A stretch of 64,000 nt of DNA, taken from JABDFW01 sp035550215 (GTDB taxonomy: Bacteria > Bacteroidota > Bacteroidia > Chitinophagales > Chitinophagaceae). Location of the stretch: assembly GCA_035550215.1 (NCBI GenBank), contig DASZPM010000027.1, positions 62,001 to 126,000 on the forward strand, read 5' to 3'. The position numbers and the translations under genes are program-made. Positions 1 through 8,465 of the stretch are shown in pieces. How positions within the stretch are numbered: position 1 is the stretch's first letter; every line of letters starts with the position of its first letter. The notes under the pieces are model-generated. The model saw only the letters and a program-made list of their open reading frames with translations, was not told the origin of the DNA and did no database searches.

Positions 1-3000
1 TACTGTGGCACTATCGTGTGTAGCAAGGTATTCAAGGATGCTGTACGAAAATGTGCCGTTACGCAGGTCACCATGCTCTTCCGCGTATTGCCTTCCGCCG
101 GCAGCGGATATAACGGTGGCGCCGGTATTCCTGCCTATGTTTACAAACAGGTGCTGCATTAGTTCATAGCTGTTTTGCAGCCCCACGCCTTCGCCGCCCC
201 GGTTGTTATTATAGGCCTTCAGCATTTTGGCTTTTTTTAAGGCATCCATTGAATTTACCGGGACCTTTGCCTGTATTGCAGCCAGTGCATCGTTTCTGTC
301 AATTTCACCGCTATGGCACGCATCAAGCAACAAAAGTTTACGGCGTGCTGGTATGCTGTCCAGCAGGCTTTCCAGTACATCATAAGATAATCCTTCCGTT
401 TCCGGCTGCTTAAAATCCATTGCATAGGTAGACAAATAATAATTATACGCTTTATCAAACAAGCCATGGCCGGAATAAGCTATTATAACTTTATCATCTA
501 CCTTGCTTTGCAGCAACTTTAGTTTCAGCGCTTTTACTGCTGCAACGGTAAGATGGCTATCAAAAAGAGTATCTACCTCCAGGGCCGCGCCATATTTTTG
601 CCGGAAACGGTTAGCTATGTCACGAATATCTTTTACACTCCACTGTAAGTTTTGACTACTATCGGCAAAATGATTAATTCCAAGGCCAATAAAAAAAACT
701 TTTTCTGAAATTGCTTCAGGGTTTACAGGGTTATAATGCACCACTAGTGGCGACCGGTAGCTTTCGCTGCCATTTGTATTTAATACAGAAGCTTCTATCC
801 TGTTTTCTCCTGCTGATAAGGATATTGAGATTGTTGTATCAAATATATGCAGTTGCCTCCCGTAAAGATTTACTCCTTTAACGCCGAAAACCGGCACACC
901 ATTTACCCATGCATTAAACCGATCCAGCAATATCGCAGTATCCTGTGCGCGTACATGTAACATAAGGGAACCCTGCTTTTGTTCATATTGAAGACTGTCC
1001 CTGTTTATGATATCAGCCGAAGGGAAGCTATAGCCATCTGTAAACATTGTGGTATCAATACCTAATTTTTGTATGCGTTTGATATATGCGTTTCTATAAG
1101 ACTCTATCAGCGCGGAGTCGTTGTTTCCCAATGCTTTCAATACAATATCCGGCCTGTTAAATTTAATATCAAGTTGGTCTACCGTTATAAACTGCAGGTT
1201 TTTATTTACATAGTGCAGCAGCCGGGCTGTTGCAGGTGTGCACATATAATAACCTGACGGAATTTGGATGATATAACCGGCACTGTCTATTGACATAAAA
1301 GTTGCGATAAGTTTACCGGTAGCAGCGTCCCAGTATTTTATGGTATTATCTTTCGAGGCGGTAATAATGCGCTGTTCATCTTCCCTGAAAAACGCGGACT
1401 GCACCAGGCCACTGTGGCCATTGAGCGTGGCGAGTAAAGCGCCCGTTAATAAATCCCATACTTTTATCTTATTGTTACCGCATTCCGTAAGCAGCTTTGT
1501 ACCTGTCTTGTTAAAAACTTCCGGCCGCAAAGAACCAACGGTGCCATCTATCACCAGGCGAAAACTGTGTTTAGCTATGTTCCAGATGCCTGTACTATCC
1601 CTCCATTTTTTTACTAACAATTCATTGCCTGAGGGCGTAAACTGTACTGATTTGTTATAGGCCGGGATAAGAAAAAAAGAAGCCGATTCAGCGCCTGACC
1701 CAAGATCCCACACATGGCTGAATTCACCGCGGTACGGATCGTTACTGACAGACAGGAAATATTTTCCATCCGCGCTAAACCGTATTTCCTGCACGTCGGG
1801 ATATTCCTGGTGGGGCAACATTGCAGTTTGTTTGCCGGAGGCAATGTCCCATATCCTTATGGTTGAATCGCTGCCCCCTGTAACAACATAGCGATTCAGC
1901 GGATCAATGCCGGCAATGTTCAATATACCGGCACTTGGGTTAAAAGTCTCAATGATTTTTTGACTGGCTATATCTACCAGGAATGCTTTGTTTCCTGCAG
2001 CAGCAACAATAAATGTGTTATCATTACTGAAAGACGCATCCCAAACGCGGCCGTCAAGCGGTATTGAAAATGCCATTTTTGCACTATCCGCCAGGTATAC
2101 AAAAATAGTGCTGTCCCTGGCATGCAGGAACATGTTGCCATTTTTACTATATGTAAAAATATTCTGTTGGTATTCCGTACGGGGCAGGGTAAATGCCGGC
2201 ATGCCATTCGTATGCCATCCCTTTGCCGTATTAGAATATTTTTCAATTGTAGTAAGTGTACCTCCCGCCGGGTTAACCTGTACAGAAGCTGAGGTATTTC
2301 CGTTTTCAGTGAGATTTTTAATAAGGCTGCCATTACCAAGGTTCCACAACTTGGGGAAATTATCATGGCCATATTCTACCGCGGCCTCTCCCGGTTCTAT
2401 GTCCGTAACAGCCAGTAACCCGGAATCTACAAAGGCAACCGTATTTACAGGTTGTATATGGGCCTTAAGGTTAGCTACCATGCGATGGTTTTCACTATGC
2501 CAAACCATGATTGATGGCGGGTCCTGAAAACTTAAAGCTATTAATTTTGACTTATCATTTATAGCGAGGGTAGTGTTAAAGTCATCCTGCGCCTCCTGGC
2601 CTGGTGAAACATTATTTAATGTATCAATTACCTTACCGGTGCCGGCATCCCTAATTTCCGCATTACCATAACGGTCGCTGATAATAAATTGATCATTATT
2701 GAATAGCTGAATGTTTTTTGGCTTACCGTACGGGAAACGAAAACGTTTTATTCCATCAGGAATGTGGTAACAGTCAATATAATAACCGTCGCCCCGTTCA
2801 TTAAAAACCGGGACAACTAAAGTGGATAAATTTTTAAACAGTACCAACTCCCCGCTACAACGCCCCGGCAATTTTTTAACCAGCAATCCATCTAACGACC
2901 ATATATACACGCCGTTATAAGCTGATGCAATAATGTACTTGTTACCTGGTGTGACAGTTGCATTATAAACATTATTTAAAGGATCTTTAACAGTATAAAA

Positions 3001-3567
3001 AGTCTTTACAAGCCTGCCTGTAGCAGCATCCCAAAGACGTACCGACTGATCGTAAGAGGATGTAATGATATACTTTTCGTCGTCGCTAAAGGCGACGCTT
3101 GTTAAGTCCGCCTTGTGGCCGCTAAAAGTTATTGTTATTTTTCCCGTTGCCACATCCACAAGCCTGGCAGTGGAATCGTCCGGGTAAACCAGCAGCAGGT
3201 TGCCCTTTTTATTGAAAACAGCCAAAGACATGCCTTTGCTGCTATCCTCATACTGCCAAACGGGCGCCCGCTTTAATACATCGTACAGGAACCCGTGGGA
3301 AGAAAAAAGATATTTATCACCAGGGGAGAACTTTGCAAAAATCACCGGACCATTTTCCCGGAAAGTCTGCAGCAGCATCCCTGTAAAAGGGTCCCACAGT
3401 TTTATGGTATTGTCAAGTGATGCTGTAGCCAGCCATTTCCCATCCGGGCTGAAAGAGGTTGTGAAAACGTCCTTATGATGGCCTTCGGGAAGCACGAGGG
3501 ACAGGTCCTGTGCATTAATCCGCAGGCAGTTTATCAAAAATATGGTCAACAATAATACATATTTCAT
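1..3567 (-). CDS. Secreted WD40-repeat protein with C-terminal caspase-like (C14) protease domain, 3' end missing
   Basis: The frame is open from the ATG at 3567 to base 1, so at least 1189 codons are present and the C-terminus lies outside the window. An N-terminal signal peptide (about residues 1-19, ending in INAQ) is followed by many WD40-like blades. Examples are FSPDGKWLATASLDNTIKLW near residue 40 and a similar DNTIKYWD blade near residue 790. A caspase/metacaspase domain starts near residue 950. His1034 in YSGHG and Cys1084 in DACHSGE form the catalytic dyad and both are intact. The family cleaves proteins after Arg/Lys or Asp, but the substrate here is unknown. It is the last gene in the window of a three-gene operon, 19 bp after the FecR-like gene. 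The signal peptide suggests export, which is unusual for a caspase-fold protein. Confidence 0.88.
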   Translation of the reverse strand, partial: MKYVLLLTIFLINCLRINAQDLSLVLPEGHHKDVFTTSFSPDGKWLATASLDNTIKLWDPFTGMLLQTFRENGPVIFAKFSPGDKYLFSSHGFLYDVLKRAPVWQYEDSSKGMSLAVFNKKGNLLLVYPDDSTARLVDVATGKITITFSGHKADLTSVAFSDDEKYIITSSYDQSVRLWDAATGRLVKTFYTVKDPLNNVYNATVTPGNKYIIASAYNGVYIWSLDGLLVKKLPGRCSGELVLFKNLSTLVVPVFNERGDGYYIDCYHIPDGIKRFRFPYGKPKNIQLFNNDQFIISDRYGNAEIRDAGTGKVIDTLNNVSPGQEAQDDFNTTLAINDKSKLIALSFQDPPSIMVWHSENHRMVANLKAHIQPVNTVAFVDSGLLAVTDIEPGEAAVEYGHDNFPKLWNLGNGSLIKNLTENGNTSASVQVNPAGGTLTTIEKYSNTAKGWHTNGMPAFTLPRTEYQQNIFTYSKNGNMFLHARDSTIFVYLADSAKMAFSIPLDGRVWDASFSNDNTFIVAAAGNKAFLVDIASQKIIETFNPSAGILNIAGIDPLNRYVVTGGSDSTIRIWDIASGKQTAMLPHQEYPDVQEIRFSADGKYFLSVSNDPYRGEFSHVWDLGSGAESASFFLIPAYNKSVQFTPSGNELLVKKWRDSTGIWNIAKHSFRLVIDGTVGSLRPEVFNKTGTKLLTECGNNKIKVWDLLTGALLATLNGHSGLVQSAFFREDEQRIITASKDNTIKYWDAATGKLIATFMSIDSAGYIIQIPSGYYMCTPATARLLHYVNKNLQFITVDQLDIKFNRPDIVLKALGNNDSALIESYRNAYIKRIQKLGIDTTMFTDGYSFPSADIINRDSLQYEQKQGSLMLHVRAQDTAILLDRFNAWVNGVPVFGVKGVNLYGRQLHIFDTTISISLSAGENRIEASVLNTNGSESYRSPLVVHYNPVNPEAISEKVFFIGLGINHFADSSQNLQWSVKDIRDIANRFRQKYGAALEVDTLFDSHLTVAAVKALKLKLLQSKVDDKVIIAYSGHGLFDKAYNYYLSTYAMDFKQPETEGLSYDVLESLLDSIPARRKLLLLDACHSGEIDRNDALAAIQAKVPVNSMDALKKAKMLKAYNNNRGGEGVGLQNSYELMQHLFVNIGRNTGATVISAAGGRQYAEEHGDLRNGTFSYSILEYLATHDSATV

Positions 3568-3586
3568 CAGGGATAATTTGGACTTG

Positions 3587-4405
3587 CTATAATAGTTTTC
3601 TTATTGCCGATTGATTGAATTTTCCGTAATTAAACAGCAGAAATGTTTCAAAGGCCTGCAGCCTGGCTGAGGCTTCGGGCAGGTAAGCAAACCCGCCAAG
3701 CATCTCGGTAACATCCTCTTTTTTTAGCACTACAGATGTTAATATACCTGAAACATCTTCATATATTTTCTCATTGCCATTAATGGCATGCATTTTTAGC
3801 TTCCATCTTATAGCTGCGTCCCTTCCACGTGATATTTTAAATAAAGCTGCACCAAGCATAAGCGAATCATCTTTCGTAATATCTAATTTTACCAACGTAC
3901 TGTCATCACCCCGGTATACACAGGCATAGAGTGCCGTTTGCTTATCTACAGGTACCCTGGAATTCCGCAGCGAAATTTTTTCATCTTCCATAACCATCAA
4001 CCGCCCGTCAGCACTATCCGGGAACCCTGTAAAATAGTCAAACCAGTCTGTTTCTTCCGTTCCTCTTGTTGTAAGGGTAGCCTGGGCATTTAATGCGTGC
4101 AGGTATTTACCTATAGTGCAACTATACCACTCAGGCTGCTTGCCGCTGCTTATGGGGGCAGCTACCGCAACCCCTGTTTGAAAAGTAAGTACCACGGCGC
4201 CCTTGCCAGGACTAATTAATCTTAATAATGCATTTTTTTGTTTCGCAACAAGGTTGTTCTCTGCGTTTACTTTTTGCCCCACTTGCAGAACGTTGTTACC
4301 CTGCATTATAGTACCCTTCACATAAGTAACCGTATATTCCTGGGAGGATGCCAGTAAAAAAAATAGACATGCAAACAGGCAGGATAATACCCTTTTTATC
4401 ATCAT
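3587..4405 (-). CDS. Secreted FecR-like domain protein
   Basis: The protein has 272 residues with a clear signal peptide (residues 1-21, ending SSQ). The region after it (about 25-75: YVKGTIMQGNNVLQVGQ, then NALLRLISPGKG) resembles the small FecR-type beta domain found in exported regulators. The remaining 200 residues match no family I recognise. The start ATG overlaps the stop of the upstream CHASE2 gene by 4 bp (ATGA), so the two are translationally coupled. The gene lies 19 bp before the WD40-caspase gene. The context suggests an extracytoplasmic accessory factor of the sensor/protease pair; this is inference. Confidence 0.6.
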   Translation of the reverse strand: MMIKRVLSCLFACLFFLLASSQEYTVTYVKGTIMQGNNVLQVGQKVNAENNLVAKQKNALLRLISPGKGAVVLTFQTGVAVAAPISSGKQPEWYSCTIGKYLHALNAQATLTTRGTEETDWFDYFTGFPDSADGRLMVMEDEKISLRNSRVPVDKQTALYACVYRGDDSTLVKLDITKDDSLMLGAALFKISRGRDAAIRWKLKMHAINGNEKIYEDVSGILTSVVLKKEDVTEMLGGFAYLPEASARLQAFETFLLFNYGKFNQSAIRKLL

Positions 4406-5661
4406 TGTTTTTTTGTTTTGAGTAGTAATTTAATAACCCGAAAATGACTGATGTCGTCCCATTTCTCAATTATTGTATCAACTGTTGTAAGGTAAGTAGC
4501 AATATAAAAAATGCTCAGAAAATGGTTGAACCATGCGAGGCAAAGCATATTTATGATGATAAGAAAAAGTATGTAATTTACATAGTGCAGCAGCCATTGC
4601 TGCAGCAATGGTTTTTGTACTTTTTTTGTAATCAATTGTTGGGCACCCCTGGGGTGTATCATTATAAAATAATTAAGTATGCAATAACTTATCCATAAAA
4701 AAAGCAGCCACCATGCAGTGATAATTACAGATTGCTTTTGAAGGGTGAGAAAAACATTCAAAAGGATTAACGATCCGGGAAAGCTGCCCAAGTAGGTATT
4801 GTGGCGGTCTGTCGTAAAATTGCCTATTACAATATATTTATTTTTTAAGTAGTGCTCAAAGCAATCAGCATCATTCAATATCTCCCCCAGGTAATAACAA
4901 TTTGGCTGGCCTTGGCCAACAGTTCGCCGCATGTCGGACGGGCGGTAGTAAAATTGAGGAATAATGGAATTAAACGCAGGGCGGCCATTAAGGGTAGTAT
5001 AAAAACCCTTTCTTCCCACCTTATAATTCGTGGTTTGTTCCAGCATATAAGCAGGAAGGGTCTTAATAGTATCCTTATAATTAAGTAACATCCTTGAAAA
5101 GGAAGAGCCATTCTGAAGATAATAATTTACGACACCGAAAGGGACATGAAAAACAGGCGTTATAAGGCTGTCGTGTTCATCTATAACAGCCGATACTACA
5201 ACCCGCTTCAACTGTTCTATTTGCGGCTGTAATAAAGTATCATCATCTGATGGCTGATCAAAAAGTACATCGCAAAGCACAAAGCGATAATCTTGCGGGT
5301 GCTCGTTTAAGATTGAAAAAAGGGCGGCCAGTTTGTGGCGGTCAGTTATTACATTCTGGGCGCCGTGTAAAGGTGCAATACCTCCATAGCTGTCATCCTC
5401 CTGCAAAGAAAGATCTTTAGATACATCAAGAAATACTACACTATCACCCAGTGGTTTTTCATCAAGGCCAAATAAATGATTGCGGATTAAGGTATACCAT
5501 TTTAAAAAACCAGCTTCATCAGATGTAATGGTGCTGGTATATTGGAGCAAAATAGTAATGGCTACCAGGATAAATGTATTTATACAAATAAACCAGATAC
5601 GCAGTTTAAGGCGGGGAAGTGAACGAAGTTTTTTTAAGTAGTTTTGGATAGAAACCGCCAT
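4402..5661 (-). CDS. CHASE2-like sensor domain membrane protein
   Basis: The protein has 419 residues. One membrane segment lies near residues 22-40. A large extracytoplasmic domain of about 260 residues follows and ends in a block (KYIVIGNFTTD, then GSFPGSLILLN) typical of CHASE2 sensors. Two or three membrane helices follow (about 308-328 and 350-385), then a short basic cytoplasmic tail. No kinase, cyclase or other output domain follows, whereas CHASE2 is normally fused to one. Output may therefore go through the coupled partners: the next gene overlaps by 4 bp. The start ATG sits directly behind TATTTTGC, which looks like a -7 promoter box. Confidence 0.65.
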   Translation of the reverse strand: MAVSIQNYLKKLRSLPRLKLRIWFICINTFILVAITILLQYTSTITSDEAGFLKWYTLIRNHLFGLDEKPLGDSVVFLDVSKDLSLQEDDSYGGIAPLHGAQNVITDRHKLAALFSILNEHPQDYRFVLCDVLFDQPSDDDTLLQPQIEQLKRVVVSAVIDEHDSLITPVFHVPFGVVNYYLQNGSSFSRMLLNYKDTIKTLPAYMLEQTTNYKVGRKGFYTTLNGRPAFNSIIPQFYYRPSDMRRTVGQGQPNCYYLGEILNDADCFEHYLKNKYIVIGNFTTDRHNTYLGSFPGSLILLNVFLTLQKQSVIITAWWLLFLWISYCILNYFIMIHPRGAQQLITKKVQKPLLQQWLLHYVNYILFLIIINMLCLAWFNHFLSIFYIATYLTTVDTIIEKWDDISHFRVIKLLLKTKKQ

Positions 5662-5720
5662 GCAAAATACATCCTATATTTATTTAAAATTAAGCTATTT
5701 TGAATATATAGATACTATAA

Positions 5721-5738
5721 TATTCAAATAATTGAATA
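5721..5738. promoter_or_regulatory. 18-bp inverted repeat upstream of the CHASE2 operon
   Basis: Arms TATTCAA and TTGAATA are separated by ATAA, about 60 bp upstream of the CHASE2 start in an AT-rich stretch. The symmetry is perfect, so it could be an operator for the operon. No regulator gene is adjacent. Confidence 0.3.
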
Positions 5739-6059
5739 CTTCACCTACACGTGCAACTCTTGCCAGGCTAAAAATGATAAGCCCTGCTGCTAATGTGACA
5801 CATATACCATATGAATGGTAAAGGCGTTGTAATTATGCTGAAATTTAATAATTATGGGATGATATATAAAATGATCAACAGCCTGGCAACGCGCAGATAA
5901 GTGGAAAGGCGATTATAAGGCGTAGATGAAAGTTGCAAAGACCTCCTCTCACGGATATTTAATGAATAACTCCGGTAATTATTATTGCGCCAAATTATCC
6001 GCATGATAGCCATCCTGTAATAACGACAGCAATTGGTTCGTTTCCCGGCGGGTGATGAT
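5739..6059. other. Non-coding stretch between the CHASE2 operon and the cyclase remnant
   Basis: No complete gene is visible. Directly downstream of the cyclase stop codon, and in the same minus-strand frame, there are 25 further codons (TRRETNQLLSLLQDGY within them) down to about 5985. They faintly resemble a LuxR-type HTH start. I could not establish that this is more than chance or debris from the same rearrangement. Confidence 0.35.
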
Positions 6060-6260
6060 TTATTCCACTACCTCGTAAGCAACTATAGCTTTTGCCTTAT
6101 TTTTTAAATTGAATGCTCCTGCCGGTTCACAGATAAACGACTCTTTTATTTGCCCGTATATTTTTTCGGTCACCAGTATCTGCCCGGGTTTGGCAGCAGA
6201 TTGCAGCCTTTGGGCAAGGTTAACCGAGTCACCAATAACGGTGTAATCCAGTCTCTTAAG
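6060..6260 (-). pseudogene. 3' remnant of a class III adenylate/guanylate cyclase gene
   Basis: Read on the minus strand, this stretch encodes about 66 residues ending at a TAA (6060-6062). It contains LDYTVIGDSVNLAQRLQ, the conserved block of class III cyclase catalytic domains, and then the usual domain end (KAKAIVAYEVVE). Everything N-terminal of this block is missing. Coding identity stops abruptly near 6260, where a truncated response regulator starts on the opposite strand. The remnant cannot be a functional cyclase, because the metal-binding aspartates and most of the fold are absent. Confidence 0.8.
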
Positions 6261-6263
6261 CGT

Positions 6264-6713
6264 GCGCCCGTGGACAGTTATGACTTACGGGAAGCGGTAA
6301 ATAAGGCGGAACGGCAAATGAAACAGGGCGGTATTATCAACCACCAGGCAACAACACTTATCGACAATAACCGCCTGCCTCCGGAACAGCAGAAAGTAGC
6401 GTTGCCCGGAAAGGAGGGCTATGATTTTATACCTGTGGCCGATATCATTTACTGCCAGGCAAGCGGAAGCTACACTCACCTGGTGTTGAAAAATAACCAG
6501 CGCCTGCTGGTATCAAAACCCCTGGGTGAAATAGAAACACTTCTGCCATCTTCGTTATTTGAGCGGATACATCATTCTTCTATTATCAACCTTACAACCG
6601 TGAGCCAGTACAGGAGAACAAACGGTACGTACGTTGTTATGCTCAATGGTGATGAGTTGGTGGTATCCAGGTCTAAAAAAGACCGGTTGATGCAGTTGCT
6701 GGGAATAAATTAA
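6264..6713 (+). pseudogene. 5'-truncated LytTR-family response regulator
   Basis: The coding similarity begins with PVDSYDLREAVNKAE, the last helix of a receiver domain (normally preceded by a Lys and the rest of the fold). A linker and a complete LytTR DNA-binding domain follow (FIPVADIIYCQASGSYTHLV, then the SLFERIHHSSIIN block). The phosphoacceptor Asp and about the first 100 residues are absent. The frame is open upstream to 6150 only by reading antisense to the cyclase remnant, so that start is not credible. ATG codons inside the remnant, such as 6318, could still give a free LytTR domain. No sensor kinase is adjacent. Confidence 0.75.
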
Positions 6714-6750
6714 CATCTTCCAAACGTTTTTTCCTCGCGGCCAGCTTTTG

Positions 6751-6933
6751 CTATTTTTTTAGCTGTTTTTCAACAGCTTTCCTGCTGTTGCCACCGGCTT
6801 TTACTGCTTGCTTTATGTCGCTGCTTGAATTGCCGGTTTTCTTTGCTTCATAACTTACTTCATAATCCTGGCCGCCAGCAACCTTCGCGCGATCCTGTGC
6901 GCGGCCGCGCGAAGATTTTTGTTTTGTATTCAT
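6751..6933 (-). CDS. Small DUF3606-like protein
   Basis: This 60-residue basic protein has the pattern of DUF3606 proteins: a QDYEVSYEAKKTG segment, then about 13 residues, then GNSRKAVEKQLKK at the C-terminus. Such proteins are small, highly charged and common in soil bacteria, with no firm function. The N-terminal third is rich in Lys, Arg and Gln and probably disordered. The gene stands alone between the truncated LytTR gene and the M28 peptidase gene. Confidence 0.7.
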   Translation of the reverse strand: MNTKQKSSRGRAQDRAKVAGGQDYEVSYEAKKTGNSSSDIKQAVKAGGNSRKAVEKQLKK

Positions 6934-7205
6934 GGTTACTATTTTTAATTGATTCTACAAAAACGTTGCCAAGGGCTACCATTTTTGTAATACTTTAGTA
7001 TTGGCTGCAGCTATTCCCTTAAACAAGTCGCTGCTTTTTTTTGACGGGTTGCGTAATGGGCTTAAAAGTGAAAGTTGATGGTTCAAGCTTTGCCGCGCCT
7101 GGAACGGGGCCAGAATGTTATAGAATGCCATCGACATCAATGTATTAATCTCCGTTAACAAGAAAAGGCTTACAGAAACATTCAAAATTAAACTTTACAA
7201 AAGGA

Positions 7206-8465
7206 TTATATCGTCAGTGGTTTATTTAAAGATGCGCTAAAAAATCGTACCAGGTTATACAGCAGGTAAGTGACTTTTTGTAAATGTTCGAAGTCAATTA
7301 GATCTATTTTGTCCTGCGGGGTATGGTGTTCATCAAATCCCCCGGAGCCTAACAATAAGGAAGGGATTTGCCTGTTCATAAAGCTGTAGGTATCTGTATT
7401 GCCCAGGATATCTTTTACTGAGTCTGTCGCGGAAAACTGCAGGTCTTTTAGCATAAAATTCCGCCCGGCACTGTAGAATGGCTGTTTGAAAATACTATCA
7501 CCGAGTGCCCACACGCCTTTGAAAGAACGATGCTTGCTGCCAAGCTGTTCGAGATTAACAGCTAATGAGATATTTTCCTTTGGAATTGGCAGATGATTGA
7601 CAAACCAGCCTGATCCTTTTAAATTTAGTTCTTCGCCACAAAAGAAAACAAATAAAACCGGGTGTTGTATCGCATGGGCAGCAAGCATCCGGGCCACGCC
7701 AAGTTCGGCAACACATCCGCTGGCGTCATCGTTTGCGCCATTGTATATATCGTTATTGAAACGGCCGATATGGTCCAGGTGCGCGCCTATAATGATTGCC
7801 TCGTTAGAAAACTTTGGTTCAGCACCTGGGTAAAAACCCACTACGTTGTATCCAACCTTATCTTCTAACATGTGTCTAAGGCCAACTATAACGCTGTCGC
7901 CAGGTGAAAGTAGTTCTGCCAGTGCAGGACTCACCAGTATAACAGGCATTGCTGTAACTGTATCTTTACCATCCGGCAGATAGTGCATATAACCAAACCT
8001 GTACTGGCGGATAACGGTTGTTTCCCAGTCTTTACTTTGTGCAGTATTGGGAAGCCGCACAATACCAGCCGGCTTGCCCTTTACGCTATCTCCCGGCGCC
8101 AGTACAACCCATTTGCCTGTCCCTGGCTTACCCGGCTGCGTTATTAAAAAGTTTCCAGGGGCATGCTCAAAAGCCTTACCATGAATGTACAGCGCACTGC
8201 CTGCATAGTTATCCCAGGCAAAAGGCACAGGCTGCAGGTAGGTTTTCTTTTGCCCGTCAGTCCAGCCCGGTACAATACCTGCGGCTTTGAGCTCGGCAGA
8301 GACATATTGCGCGGCTTTCAAATATCCTTCAGAAGCGGTGAAGCGGCCTTCTGTTGCATCGGATGCGATACCGGCCATGTCCTTTTTTAAATCGGCAATG
8401 TTTTGACTATTGCCAATAAGCCAGGGCATGGCAACGAACCAAATCATTATAACGCTTTGTCTCAT
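7206..8465 (-). CDS. Secreted M28-family zinc aminopeptidase
   Basis: The protein has 419 residues with a signal peptide (about residues 1-20). The catalytic domain carries the M28 di-zinc signature: H229 and D231 in GAHLDHIG, D246 in NGANDDASG, the catalytic Glu pair 278/279 in CGEEL, E306 in NLEQLG, and a late His in EHHTPQDKID. About 200 residues before it hold a protease-associated-like insert. It should act as an exported aminopeptidase releasing N-terminal residues from peptides. The start ATG overlaps the upstream serine hydrolase stop by 4 bp, so the two genes form an operon for exported hydrolases. Confidence 0.9.
   Translation of the reverse strand: MRQSVIMIWFVAMPWLIGNSQNIADLKKDMAGIASDATEGRFTASEGYLKAAQYVSAELKAAGIVPGWTDGQKKTYLQPVPFAWDNYAGSALYIHGKAFEHAPGNFLITQPGKPGTGKWVVLAPGDSVKGKPAGIVRLPNTAQSKDWETTVIRQYRFGYMHYLPDGKDTVTAMPVILVSPALAELLSPGDSVIVGLRHMLEDKVGYNVVGFYPGAEPKFSNEAIIIGAHLDHIGRFNNDIYNGANDDASGCVAELGVARMLAAHAIQHPVLFVFFCGEELNLKGSGWFVNHLPIPKENISLAVNLEQLGSKHRSFKGVWALGDSIFKQPFYSAGRNFMLKDLQFSATDSVKDILGNTDTYSFMNRQIPSLLLGSGGFDEHHTPQDKIDLIDFEHLQKVTYLLYNLVRFFSASLNKPLTI

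Noticed and set aside
4594..4611. Perfect 18-bp palindrome CCATTGCTGCAGCAATGG inside the CHASE2 gene
   Set aside because: It is fully explained by the codons for PLLQQW in the coding frame and lies far from any promoter.
4852..5111. Overlapping open frames on both strands inside the CHASE2 gene
   Set aside because: Shadow frames. They lack family features, while the CHASE2 frame is coherent over the full length.
6989..7002. AATACTTTAGTATT resembles the damage box and lies upstream of the DUF3606-like gene
   Set aside because: The arms are separated by only 2 bp, so the spacing differs from the three damage boxes, and no promoter elements align with it.
6976..7185. 69-codon open frame on the minus strand after the M28 peptidase gene
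   Set aside because: No recognisable protein features, unlikely composition and no coupling to neighbours. I consider it chance.
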